Shown here in pieces: positions 39,057-47,006 of a DNA stretch of 64,000 nt. Below the pieces are notes generated by a model, which was given only the letters and a program-made list of their open reading frames with translations, ran no database searches and was not told the origin of the DNA. The stretch is taken from assembly GCF_003854275.1 (NCBI RefSeq), contig NZ_QTQP01000012.1, positions 1 through 64,000 on the forward strand. The letters run 5' to 3'. Each line of letters opens with the position of its first letter. Positions within the stretch are counted from its first letter, which is position 1. This stretch comes from Burkholderia sp. Bp8963. GTDB lineage: Bacteria; Pseudomonadota; Gammaproteobacteria; Burkholderiales; Burkholderiaceae. The position numbers were made by a program, and so were the translations under genes.

Positions 39057-40241
39057 TCAGCCCCGCGCCCATGCGGCGATCAGTCGCTTCTCCAGCGCCT
39101 CATAGCTTTCGTGGGCCAGCCACATCCGGCGGAAGGTCTTGCGCAAGCCGCCGAACGGCGTTTGGTCGTTCCACCACAGCTTCAGCCAGGCTGGCGCGTA
39201 AAGCGTCTTGCTGGCGGACAGCTTGGGCCCTTCGAACCCTACGCTCGCCTCCACTTTCAGCCCCCCTTCGCCATCCGCCAGCTTCGAGAAGGGTGTTAGC
39301 AGCGCCTGCGCCTGCGCCCTAGCGGCCTTCGCCAAATCGGCGGTCTGTGCCGCCTGTATCCCATCCCCACGGATCAGCGCCGCCGCCTGGTGATAGGAGT
39401 CGCCCTCGTTCGTGTTGGCGAAGTCCAGCGCCTGCTTCAGCAGGTCGGCGGCCGTCACCGTGTCGGGAGCCTTTGCCAGCAGATAAGGCAGCACCGGGGG
39501 CAGCGCGTCTAGCCGGCGTGCGCTCGCACGCGTCCCATGCAGGCCTTGCTCGGCCGCCGTGAACACCGCCTCCTCTTCTTCATGCGTCACACCGCCCGTG
39601 GTGGGTGGCGCGGCGGTCAGCGCTAGGTACAAGCGCGAGCGCTTGGGCTGCATGATGTGGTCGGTGACACTCGCCTGCGCGAAGCCGCTGAAAATAAGTC
39701 CGCCCAGCAGGAACTGCGCCGCCAGTTGCGTCGCCGGGTCTAGTTGCGCCGCCTGAGCTAGCCACCCCTCCTGGTTGCCGTCATCCAGACGCGGCCGCCA
39801 CTGGTAGCGCAGCGCGTTCAACTCAGCCAGTTGGTGGCCGAACTGCGCAATGCGGCCGAGGTCCATCGCCGCCAGCAACCGCAGCGCGCCCATCTTGACC
39901 GATTCATAGGCTCGGTAGCCGATCGTCACCGGCAGCGCCTTGTCTCCGAGCAACGTTCCGATCGGCATCGGCACCGAGTCCTTGTCGAAGGTGTATTCGT
40001 AGTCGATCAGCGGCATCCGGTCATACGCGACCAACAAGTCGAAGAATTCGATCAGCCCTCCAATGTTGTCGCGAAGCGCGGTCATCACCTCCAAGTCCGA
40101 GGCCGCGAGCGCCTTGGCTCCCTTGGCTCCGTTCGCGAACACCTCGCCCGCGCGCAGGATCATCGGATCCGGAACGAAGGAGACCGTGTTGGCGAAGGCC
40201 TGCCAACCGGCGACGGAGTGCTCGGTTACCTGCATCGTCAT
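39057..40241 (-). CDS. Unknown protein, last gene of the sigma-54 operon
   Basis: A 394-residue protein with no recognised domain and no signal peptide. It looks mainly helical and Ala/Leu-rich (AGEVFANGAKGAKALAASDL; QLAAQFLLGGLIFSGFAQAS), with a separate C-terminal part containing LKVEASVGFEGPKLSASKTL and a Trp-rich stretch LKLWWNDQTPFGGLRKTFRR. The ATG at 40241 is preceded by GGAGAAGTG. It follows the 479-residue protein gene by 79 bp on the same strand and is the last of the unknown cluster. I do not recognise its function. Confidence 0.65.
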   Translation of the reverse strand: MTMQVTEHSVAGWQAFANTVSFVPDPMILRAGEVFANGAKGAKALAASDLEVMTALRDNIGGLIEFFDLLVAYDRMPLIDYEYTFDKDSVPMPIGTLLGDKALPVTIGYRAYESVKMGALRLLAAMDLGRIAQFGHQLAELNALRYQWRPRLDDGNQEGWLAQAAQLDPATQLAAQFLLGGLIFSGFAQASVTDHIMQPKRSRLYLALTAAPPTTGGVTHEEEEAVFTAAEQGLHGTRASARRLDALPPVLPYLLAKAPDTVTAADLLKQALDFANTNEGDSYHQAAALIRGDGIQAAQTADLAKAARAQAQALLTPFSKLADGEGGLKVEASVGFEGPKLSASKTLYAPAWLKLWWNDQTPFGGLRKTFRRMWLAHESYEALEKRLIAAWARG

Positions 40242-40320
40242 CACTTCTCCTTTCTCAACCTCTGCATTGGAGCTACTCCCACGGTCATGTGCGATCCGAC
40301 TGGCGGCCAACCGAGCGCCT

Positions 40321-41760
40321 TCATGCTATAGCCGGCGCCGCAGCGCATGGCGGTAGTGCGGGCAGCTCGCGGTAGATGCAGCCGATGACCTGAATGCCGG
40401 GAATGGCCATGACGGCCTTGCCGGTCTGCGTGCTCGATGAAAAGCTGGCGCCGTTGAGTATCCACGGGCCAAAATGCGTGCTGCTGCTGGCCGCAGTGCG
40501 GTCGGATTCGGACCAGTCGGACTCCAGCTTGACGTCCGATGTCAGCAGTAGCGCGACAGGCAAACCCGTCATCCGATCGGCCGTAGCCTCGGCCACCAGG
40601 GCACCGCGCTCCATGCCCGGCACGCACCAATTGGCCAGGGTCAACAGCAGCTCGCTCCACCAAGGTAAACGCGACAACTCGACCACGCGGTAGCGCATGT
40701 CCAGCGAGAAGGCGTTCGCGGCGACGGTCTGAGTCGATGCCGTGTCGGCGGCGGCGCAAATGGCCTGCGACATTTCGAACGCCTGGAGCGCGTTGATGCG
40801 CGCCCGCGGCACCGATTGGATGGCCAGCGGCGCACGCGTCGCGGGAGCCGTGGCGGTGACGGCGGCTTGGATGGCTTGCGGCATCAACAAGGCCGATACC
40901 GGTCGCTCGACTGTCGGCACGGGATGCGCTGGGACCGATTCGACGATCGAACTGGAAGCGATCCTCGCCGCGGCCAAAGACGCTCTCATCGCGATCGGCT
41001 GCCGCAGGATCGCGATGGGTTCGCTCAATGATGGAGGCGAGGAAGCCGCTGCAGGTGCGGCGGCTGCCGCGACCACGTGCAGGGGCTGGTTAAGCAACAA
41101 TTGGGTCGCCAGCCCCGGTGGCAGGTGCAGCTGGTCCACGGTGGCGAAGCGCGAGACGAACTGATCGCTGTCCTCGACGTGCACCGCGGCCATCGTGCGC
41201 CAGGCCCACAGTGGTGGACGCACACCGCCCTGCATCGGCGGAAGCTCGGGGGGGCGCCGTCGCTCTCCGGGTCCGTCGGGCCCTGTGTCGGTGCGGTCCA
41301 CCTGAGTTTGGCCTGTCTGCAGGATGCAATGCGGCCACTGCGGTAGTTGCGCCGGGTCGTACCAATCCAGCGGCGCGGTCGCCACGCTGGTGTCGCCACC
41401 AAGGTTTTCCGCCGCCTGGCTGCGCGCGCGCTGAAACCCCTTCTGCTCATCGCTGTCCGGGGCCGCAAGCGATTGGGCCTGAGTGGCCAAGGCTTCCATC
41501 AGCGTCGTCGCGGTCCAGGGGGTGGCTTGGGCGAGGTTCTCGGGCCTGAGGACCAAGGCCAAAGGATCTGCGACCACCGACAGCCAGTGGTTGATGCGAG
41601 CCGGGTTGAACTGCCCGTCGCTCAAGAAGGACTCCGGCTGAACCGCCACGCCGGTGCCCAGAAAGGCCAGCGTGTGGCTCGTCCCGGGTGGCGCATTGAA
41701 CTGCGCCAGAAGGAATTCCTTCAGGCTCTGCGCCAACTGGTCGATTGCCGAGGTGTCCAT
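40321..41760 (-). CDS. Unknown protein with C-terminal domain shared with its neighbour
   Basis: A 479-residue protein without a signal peptide. A helical N-terminus is followed by DWYDPAQLPQW (about residue 132), an Ala/Pro-rich linker (residues 230-320) and a C-terminal domain at about 350-466. The C-terminal domain aligns with residues 395-552 of the 580-residue protein upstream: WCVPGMERG versus WYLPGEKDQ, LPVALLLTSDVKLESDW versus IPTQFLVVRNVKITADGW, and IPGIQVIG versus INGCQIVG. The two are therefore paralogues with different N-terminal halves. GGGAG precedes the ATG. No known family was recognised. Confidence 0.68.
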   Translation of the reverse strand: MDTSAIDQLAQSLKEFLLAQFNAPPGTSHTLAFLGTGVAVQPESFLSDGQFNPARINHWLSVVADPLALVLRPENLAQATPWTATTLMEALATQAQSLAAPDSDEQKGFQRARSQAAENLGGDTSVATAPLDWYDPAQLPQWPHCILQTGQTQVDRTDTGPDGPGERRRPPELPPMQGGVRPPLWAWRTMAAVHVEDSDQFVSRFATVDQLHLPPGLATQLLLNQPLHVVAAAAAPAAASSPPSLSEPIAILRQPIAMRASLAAARIASSSIVESVPAHPVPTVERPVSALLMPQAIQAAVTATAPATRAPLAIQSVPRARINALQAFEMSQAICAAADTASTQTVAANAFSLDMRYRVVELSRLPWWSELLLTLANWCVPGMERGALVAEATADRMTGLPVALLLTSDVKLESDWSESDRTAASSSTHFGPWILNGASFSSSTQTGKAVMAIPGIQVIGCIYRELPALPPCAAAPAIA

Positions 41761-41809
41761 GCGGATGCTCCCTTGCTGGATTCGCGGGTTGCTGCAGGCT
41801 CGGGCCGCC

Positions 41810-43552
41810 CTAGCCGGCCGGCGCCGGCGCCGGGGCCGGGCCGGGCGTGGGTGCTGGTGCACTCTGCTTGGTGCCATCGATCTTGGGCGCCACCGGCACG
41901 ATTTCGCCGACCCAACCGACGATCTGGCAGCCGTTGATCGCGAGTGTCCCGTGGTTGGCGTCTCCGCTGTAGTACCAGGAGCCCGCGGCGCTGGAGGACT
42001 CGGAATCCGAGCCCGACCAATCCGCGTTGTCGTGGCTGACCGTGCCTCCCAGGCAGAGGAAACCGACGCCACCGCTAACGTGGCTGCTGCTCGACTCACC
42101 CTCGGACGAAGCGTCGCGGCAGAACTGGCTCATCTGGTTGCCCGTGTCGCCCCAGCCGTCGGCGGTGATCTTGACGTTGCGCACGACCAGGAACTGCGTC
42201 GGGATCATCGGCAGCAGGTGCTTGTCGTCGTCGCCCTTTTGGCCGCCGATGGTGCCGTCGCTGACGACCTGGTCCTTCTCGCCGGGCAGATACCAGCCGT
42301 CGATGACGAACAGCTCGCGCAGCAGCCAGGGGCGATAGATGTCGCACAGGCCGAATTCGATCTGAATGCTCACGTTGCTCATCGAATGGCTGAACGAGCT
42401 GCTCTGCGACGAGGAGCCTTGCGAGCCTTGGTGCTGATCGGAATCGCTGTGGCCCCCGCTGGCGCCGAAGGTCACGCCGAAGATCATGCCGCCGCCACCG
42501 CCACTAGTCGACGAGGAATGGCCTTGATACCAGCTCGACGCCTGTTGGGCGCAGCGCGATTGCCCGTAGGCGAGGAATTGGGAATTCGAGGCCGTGATCG
42601 TCGTGAAACCGTTCTCCTTGTCGTTCGGGTCGTACCAGGTGGACGGCATCACCTGGGTGTAGGGGACACCGACCGCGACGCCACCGGCCAAGGACAGGCT
42701 CCACGCATCGAACAGGCTGCGCGCCTGCGCCAAGAAGTGATTGCCGATCGAGCCGCCGATGCCTTTGACCGTCTCCAGCGCGTTCTCGATCTTCTCGGCA
42801 TTGGCCGAGCGCCAATCGTCGTAGGCGTTGTCCACGGCAGCCTTCAGCGCCTTGGAGGCGACCGGCCAGGCCTGGCCGAGCGCGGCGTTGGACATGGCCG
42901 CAGCCTGCGCATTGGCGAAGTCCGCTTCCGCTTGGGTATAGGCGAGGCGCAATTGCTGGTAGGTCTTATAGTCGCGCGTGTGTCCCTTTTGCTGTCCGGC
43001 GTCGTCGAAGACGTACAAGACGTGCATCGCATCGTCGATCTGCTTCTGGATATTCGCCGGCAACGGCGGCGCGGGAATGCCCTGGGCCTTGGTGATGATG
43101 GCCTCGTAGGAGCTGCTGAGCGTCCCGGCGCTGGTGAACGGACGGTAGGAGCCGTCGTCGGTGACGCGCATCATCTGGTCGAACTTGGTCGCGATGTTGC
43201 GCGCGCTGGCCAGCGCGTGTTGCAGCTTCTCGTCCACGACCGGCGCCGCCGCAGGCGCGCCGGGGGCCGGCGCAGGCGCTGCAGCGAGCGCGGAGGTACC
43301 GAGCTTGCCGTCGTCCTGCATGTCCGCCGCAGAATCGCCGCCGGCGGGATCCCAAGCATAAGAGAAGTCGCGTGGATCGATCGGATCACCCAGCGGTCGC
43401 ACCATCACGCACACGTCGCGCAGCGGTTCACCGTTCTTGCCTTTGCTGGGCCCGCCGATGATCTTCTCGATCATCTGGCGCAGCAGATCTTGCAGGGCAT
43501 CTGCCAGTGCGCCGGCCTTCTGCATCGAGTCGTCGATATCAGGCATGTTCAA
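41810..43552 (-). CDS. Unknown large protein with Ser/Gly-rich centre, paralogue of the next gene
   Basis: A 580-residue protein. Residues 1-60 are helical, 85-105 are an Ala/Pro linker, 110-280 are helical with coiled-coil character, and 285-335 hold a segment with PYTQVMPSTWYDPN. Residues 340-390 are extremely Ser/Gly/His/Gln-rich. The C-terminal domain (395-552) begins SIQIEFGLCDIYRPWLLREL and contains FLVVRNVKITADGW, and a Pro/Ala tail ends the protein. It aligns with the 479-residue protein over the WYDP and C-terminal regions. It has no signal peptide. It lies between the paralogue and the peptidase-like gene. Its role is unknown; a surface, pore or effector protein is possible. Confidence 0.68.
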   Translation of the reverse strand: MNMPDIDDSMQKAGALADALQDLLRQMIEKIIGGPSKGKNGEPLRDVCVMVRPLGDPIDPRDFSYAWDPAGGDSAADMQDDGKLGTSALAAAPAPAPGAPAAAPVVDEKLQHALASARNIATKFDQMMRVTDDGSYRPFTSAGTLSSSYEAIITKAQGIPAPPLPANIQKQIDDAMHVLYVFDDAGQQKGHTRDYKTYQQLRLAYTQAEADFANAQAAAMSNAALGQAWPVASKALKAAVDNAYDDWRSANAEKIENALETVKGIGGSIGNHFLAQARSLFDAWSLSLAGGVAVGVPYTQVMPSTWYDPNDKENGFTTITASNSQFLAYGQSRCAQQASSWYQGHSSSTSGGGGGMIFGVTFGASGGHSDSDQHQGSQGSSSQSSSFSHSMSNVSIQIEFGLCDIYRPWLLRELFVIDGWYLPGEKDQVVSDGTIGGQKGDDDKHLLPMIPTQFLVVRNVKITADGWGDTGNQMSQFCRDASSEGESSSSHVSGGVGFLCLGGTVSHDNADWSGSDSESSSAAGSWYYSGDANHGTLAINGCQIVGWVGEIVPVAPKIDGTKQSAPAPTPGPAPAPAPAG

Positions 43553-43585
43553 ACTCCGTGAGGAAGTGGTGGTGGTGTCGAGGAT

Positions 43586-44488
43586 TCAGTGCGCCAGGCT
43601 GGCGATGACCGCCCCGTAGTAGTTGTCGATGAAGGCCTGTTTGGGCACCTTCAGGTCGACCTTGTTGTTCCCCCATGTCCAGACGGACAGCAGGACGATG
43701 TCGCCGTTGAGCTGTGGCACGACGCCGCTGAGCAGGACGACGTAGTGGTTGGGGAACTGGTTCAAGAGGAACGTGCGGTCGAAGGGCACACTGCTGTCGG
43801 CCGCCGCAAGCAGGCTCACGTTGATCAGCAGGATTACATCGGTGCCCTCGGCCAGATCGATGTCCATGGCATGCGGAAGACCGGCGACGGTAGCCCAGTT
43901 GCCCTCGTTGCGCACGCGCGAGTAGATGCCAGTGGCGGTCATCCAGGCCGCGACCTCCTCGGGGCGCGTCATGCCAGCCAGGGTTTGCTGTGGATCCCCA
44001 ACCCAGGCGGGCTGCCAGAACACGTTGGTGGTGTTGCGAAGCGCGCCGAGAAACATCCAATCTGCGGGATCCGTTCCGGTGTCCCCGAGCGTGCTCAGGT
44101 CTTGGTTGAGCAGCGCATCGCTGGGTTGGATCGCCAGCGTGCCGATGGACGACTTTCCCGTCTCGAACAGGACGGTCGCGTAATTGACGAAGGCGACCGG
44201 GTCGCGCGCGGCCCAGCAGCACATGACGCTGGCCGGCCCGCACAGGTTCAGATGACCCTGTTGGATGCTACGCGGGTTGTCGACGACATCGTCCAGGCGC
44301 TTGGCGACCGCATCACGCGAGAGCGAGCGCCAGGCGCCGGCGCCATCGGCCGCGCGAAACGTGTCCACGAGCTGATGGGCATCGTCTCGGCTCGACTTTG
44401 TCAACGTGTCGGCGGCCCGCATGTCCTTCATGAAGTCGGACAACTGCTCGCCGTCGGTGAAATACGACGCATCGGGTGTGTCAGGCAT
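43586..44488 (-). CDS. Putative papain-like cysteine peptidase, effector-like
   Basis: A 300-residue protein. It has the pattern of a papain-fold cysteine peptidase or related amide hydrolase: a candidate nucleophile Cys83 in QGHLNLCGPASVMCCWAARD, a candidate His248 in FPNHYVVLLSGV, and WTWGNN at 271-275 where the third catalytic residue could lie. No signal peptide is present. Proteins with NxCGPA and RDP(x)F motifs are found among uncharacterised secreted or effector-like proteins. The start overlaps the stop of the lysozyme-like gene by eight bases, so the genes are co-translated. The activity is inferred from motif geometry only. Confidence 0.6.
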   Translation of the reverse strand: MPDTPDASYFTDGEQLSDFMKDMRAADTLTKSSRDDAHQLVDTFRAADGAGAWRSLSRDAVAKRLDDVVDNPRSIQQGHLNLCGPASVMCCWAARDPVAFVNYATVLFETGKSSIGTLAIQPSDALLNQDLSTLGDTGTDPADWMFLGALRNTTNVFWQPAWVGDPQQTLAGMTRPEEVAAWMTATGIYSRVRNEGNWATVAGLPHAMDIDLAEGTDVILLINVSLLAAADSSVPFDRTFLLNQFPNHYVVLLSGVVPQLNGDIVLLSVWTWGNNKVDLKVPKQAFIDNYYGAVIASLAH

Positions 44489-45264
44489 GGCGGTCTCGCT
44501 GGGATGATGAGGTTGTCGGTCCGCGGACTTCGAACGGCCACTGGGCGCGCAGGTCATCGACCGAGCCCGCGAACTGGCTGCGATCGCACGTGCCGACGCC
44601 ATCGACATCGTGCGGCATCGGGCCGACGTTGCCATCGGTGAATTGCCACAAGGTGCAGTGGTCCCAGCCCGGCGGCAGGACCGGCGCCGGGCCGTACTGG
44701 GCCAGCCACAGCGCGCAGCAGGCCAACACCGAATCGGCTTGGCCGTTCAGCATTTCCCTGAGCGCGTGACCGGCATAGAGCACGGCGTACCGGCCGACCA
44801 CTTGGCGGAACAGGCCCACGAAGTCCCACGCTTGGCTGAGGCTCATGCTGGAGCCGTGAGGATTGGGTACGAAGTCCAGGCACACCAGGTCGCCAGGCTC
44901 GGGATTCGCCGTCTTGAGGTAGTTTGTTGTCGAGTTGGGCGTGGATGTCGTCGCCCGTGCCGAAGTTGTAGGAGCCCCACGGGCAGTTCAGGCCACGGGC
45001 GGCCTGCTTGAACTTTGTATAAGTCGCGTCGATGCCGCTGGCACCGTTCGTGGCCTTGGAGATGATGGCGACAATGTCGTCACGCTGGACCAGCGCGAGC
45101 TGAATGTGGGCGATCCGAAACATGTCCGCGGTCTCTTCGATCTCCGCCAGCCAGTACTTAGCGATGCCGTCCACGGTGTCGGCCGCGTTCGGATGGCTCG
45201 TCAGGTATCGAGCGATCGTCTGGGCGATTCGGTTGGGCACGTCATCGTCCTGCGTCATGTTCAT
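44481..45264 (-). pseudogene. GH25-type lysozyme gene, frameshifted and lacking the catalytic Glu
   Basis: First gene of the sigma-54 operon. The first frame (45264 down to about 44925) gives a helical domain of about 55 residues (RIAQTIARYLTSHPNAADTV) then GH25-like sequence IISKATNGASGIDATYTKF and WGSYNFGTGDD. The second frame (about 44925 to 44481) continues the fold: NYLKTANPEPGDLVCLDF, VLYAGHALREML, WLAQYGPAPVLPPGWDHCTL. An extra AAAC-like insertion near 44922-44931 breaks the frame. The family's D-x-E catalytic motif reads LDFVPN, with Val where Glu is expected, so even a repaired protein may be inactive. The N-terminal domain resembles a separate small helical protein and may be a fusion by deletion. 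Confidence 0.62.
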
Positions 45265-45303
45265 CCCGGCGGATACGCGACAGTGGCTGATACCACTCCT
45301 TAC

Positions 45304-45318
45304 GCAAGCGCCATGCCA
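45304..45318 (-). promoter_or_regulatory. Sigma-54 (-24/-12) promoter of the unknown operon
   Basis: On the minus strand TGGCATGGCGCTTGC matches the consensus TGGCACG-N4-TTGC with one mismatch (T for C) and the exact GG-to-GC spacing. The start site predicted 12 bases downstream (about 45292) leaves a 28-base leader before the ATG at 45264. The adjacent upstream gene encodes a sigma-54 activator. Confidence 0.78.
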
Positions 45319-45598
45319 CGCGGCGGGGCGGCCGCAGACGGTTTAGCTGTCAGGGGATGGGCGTGGCGACAGATGGTCGGGTGGGGGGAAAATCACCTCA
45401 TCCCGGGATGCACGGGATGCCCGTCGTTCGTTGTGCCGCGACGTGCGGCGCGTTGGGTGGGCGGGCCGCATCCCCGGGGGAAAATCCCCCCGGCTGACGA
45501 AAGCGGAGCCCGCGCGATGGGCAAAGCAGCGCGCGGAGACGGTGATGAGGACGATGGGGACGAAGAATAAAAACGGACCTGGCGACGAGGTCGATCGC

Positions 45599-45637
45599 AA
45601 AAGCTACGACGCACGCGAACAGAAAAGCTACGACGCA
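45599..45637. repeat. 15-bp direct repeat, candidate activator-binding site
   Basis: AAAAGCTACGACGCA occurs twice, at 45599-45613 and 45623-45637, 24 bp apart. It lies about 280-330 bp upstream of the -24/-12 promoter, a normal distance for a sigma-54 enhancer. The repeat stands out from the GC-rich surroundings. Confidence 0.5.
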
Positions 45638-45671
45638 GGCAAACACGCCCACGCCATGCGCACCCCATCGG

Positions 45672-46679
45672 TCATTCAGGATTGTGCTGCGCCGCGCCCG
45701 TAAAGCGTTGACGCTCGATCCCGTGCTTCCTGAGCAGCTTGCCGATGTCGCTGCGATCCTTGCCGGACAATCGCGACGCGAGGCTCAGGTTGCCGCCGGA
45801 GCGTGACAGCAGCGCGAACATGTAGGTCCGCTCGAATTCCGCGACGGCCCGGGCCTTCGCGGCCTTGAACGATTCGTCCGCGGACACCGGGGCCGGGAAG
45901 AGTGCCACCGGGCCGGATCCGTCGTCGGCGGGCGTCAGATCGATGTGCCGAGCGTCCCCGGCGAGAACGTATTCGCGCTGGATCAGGTTTTCGAGCTCGC
46001 GCACGTTGCCGGGCCACGCATGCCGGTTCAGCGCCTCACGGGAGCTCGCCAGCAGCGCCTTGACCGGTCCGTTTCCCTGCCGGTTCAGGCGCTCGACGAA
46101 GGTCTCGGCCAGCACCGTGACGTCGCCCGCACGCTCCCTGAGCGGCGGCAGATTCAACGGCAGCACATCCAGGCGATACAGCAGATCGCAGCGGAACAGG
46201 CCCTTCCTGGCGAGCACGGCGAGGTCGAGATTGGTCGCGGCAATCACGCGCACGTCGGCGTTGCGCAGCAGCGTGCCGCCTACGGGACGATACTCGCGAT
46301 CCTGCAGGAAACGCAGCAGCGCGACCTGCGCGCGCGCGCTGAGGGCCTCGACCTCGTCCAGAAACAACGTGCCGCCCCGCGCTTCCGTGATCAGCCCGTG
46401 CCGTGTTTCCCGCGCGTCGGTGAATGCGCCGCGTACGTGGCCGAACAGCTCGCTCTCGATCAGATGCTCGGGAATCGCGCCGCTGTTGACCGGCACGAAC
46501 GGCAGGTCGCGCCGGCCGCTCAGATAGTGCAGCGCGCGCGCCGCGAGTTCCTTGCCGGTACCGGTTTCCCCCTTGATCAGAACGGCCGCTGTGCTGTTCG
46601 CGTACTTGCGTATCAACTCGAGCGCCGCCAGAAAGCACGGCGATTGACCGATCAGGTTCAGCCGCGCGAAATCGTTCAT
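45672..46679 (-). CDS. Sigma-54-dependent activator without receiver domain (PspF-like)
   Basis: A 335-residue bacterial enhancer-binding protein. It consists almost entirely of the AAA+ domain: Walker A GETGTGKE (37-44), the sigma-54 contact loop GAFTDA (84-89), Walker B GGTLFLDEVEAL (about 102-113) and the arginine-finger region FRCDLLYRLDVLPLNLPPLR. A Fis-type helix-turn-helix closes the C-terminus (GNLSLASRLSGKDRSDIGKL). There is no N-terminal sensory domain, as in PspF, so control must come from a partner protein or expression level. GGGGGAA precedes the ATG. It sits just upstream of the sigma-54 promoter and operon on the same strand. Confidence 0.9.
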   Translation of the reverse strand: MNDFARLNLIGQSPCFLAALELIRKYANSTAAVLIKGETGTGKELAARALHYLSGRRDLPFVPVNSGAIPEHLIESELFGHVRGAFTDARETRHGLITEARGGTLFLDEVEALSARAQVALLRFLQDREYRPVGGTLLRNADVRVIAATNLDLAVLARKGLFRCDLLYRLDVLPLNLPPLRERAGDVTVLAETFVERLNRQGNGPVKALLASSREALNRHAWPGNVRELENLIQREYVLAGDARHIDLTPADDGSGPVALFPAPVSADESFKAAKARAVAEFERTYMFALLSRSGGNLSLASRLSGKDRSDIGKLLRKHGIERQRFTGAAQHNPE

Positions 46680-46868
46680 GACGTGGTTCCCCCGTGGCGG
46701 CATCGTGAAATGCCTATTCGAGTTATGCGCGTTTCGCTTCCGACTGACGGAGCGCTTTATTAAGCAATTACGGTATTCATCTCATTCGATTCACCGCTGC
46801 GGGCGGGCACGAGCCAGCATTGGGCTGGGTGACGTCCCGAATCATTTGTAGCATATTCTCAAACCGAT

Positions 46869-47005
46869 CGTAAGCGGCCAGCCAATACGTCTTGACGACC
46901 GAGTTTAGGCGGCGGTCGAGAGAGGCTGCCAGCGATGTGGCAGCAGCGCGTCGATGTCGCTGGCCTTGTGGGTCGGCAAGCGTGTGAGGACGTCCTTCAG
47001 ATAGG
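46869..47005 (-). mobile_element. IS66-family end remnant with 3' tip of tnpC
   Basis: The left boundary GTAAGCGGCCAGCC has the IS66-type terminal sequence. The minus strand then encodes the last 34 residues of an IS66 transposase (YLKDVLTRLPTHKASDIDAL then LPHRWQPLSTAA and stop). The rest of the element is missing; the sequence switches abruptly to cusA at 47007. The remnant probably marks the recombination that brought in the cusA/cusF fragment. Confidence 0.78.
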
Positions 47006-47006
47006 C

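Larger units (their letters stand above)
45265..45671. other. Regulatory spacer between sigma-54 activator and its likely operon
   Basis: About 400 bp with no convincing gene. It holds the -24/-12 promoter at 45304-45318, a strong CCGGGGG/CCCCCGG hairpin around 45470-45495 that may end the activator transcript (no U-run), and a 15-bp direct repeat at 45599-45637 that could be the activator-binding site. Confidence 0.55.

Noticed and set aside
45398..45652. Minus-strand frame beginning with two hydrophobic ACVVAF units
   Set aside because: The hydrophobic repeat is simply the 15-bp DNA repeat read in one frame; the rest is Arg/Pro-rich and unlike protein.
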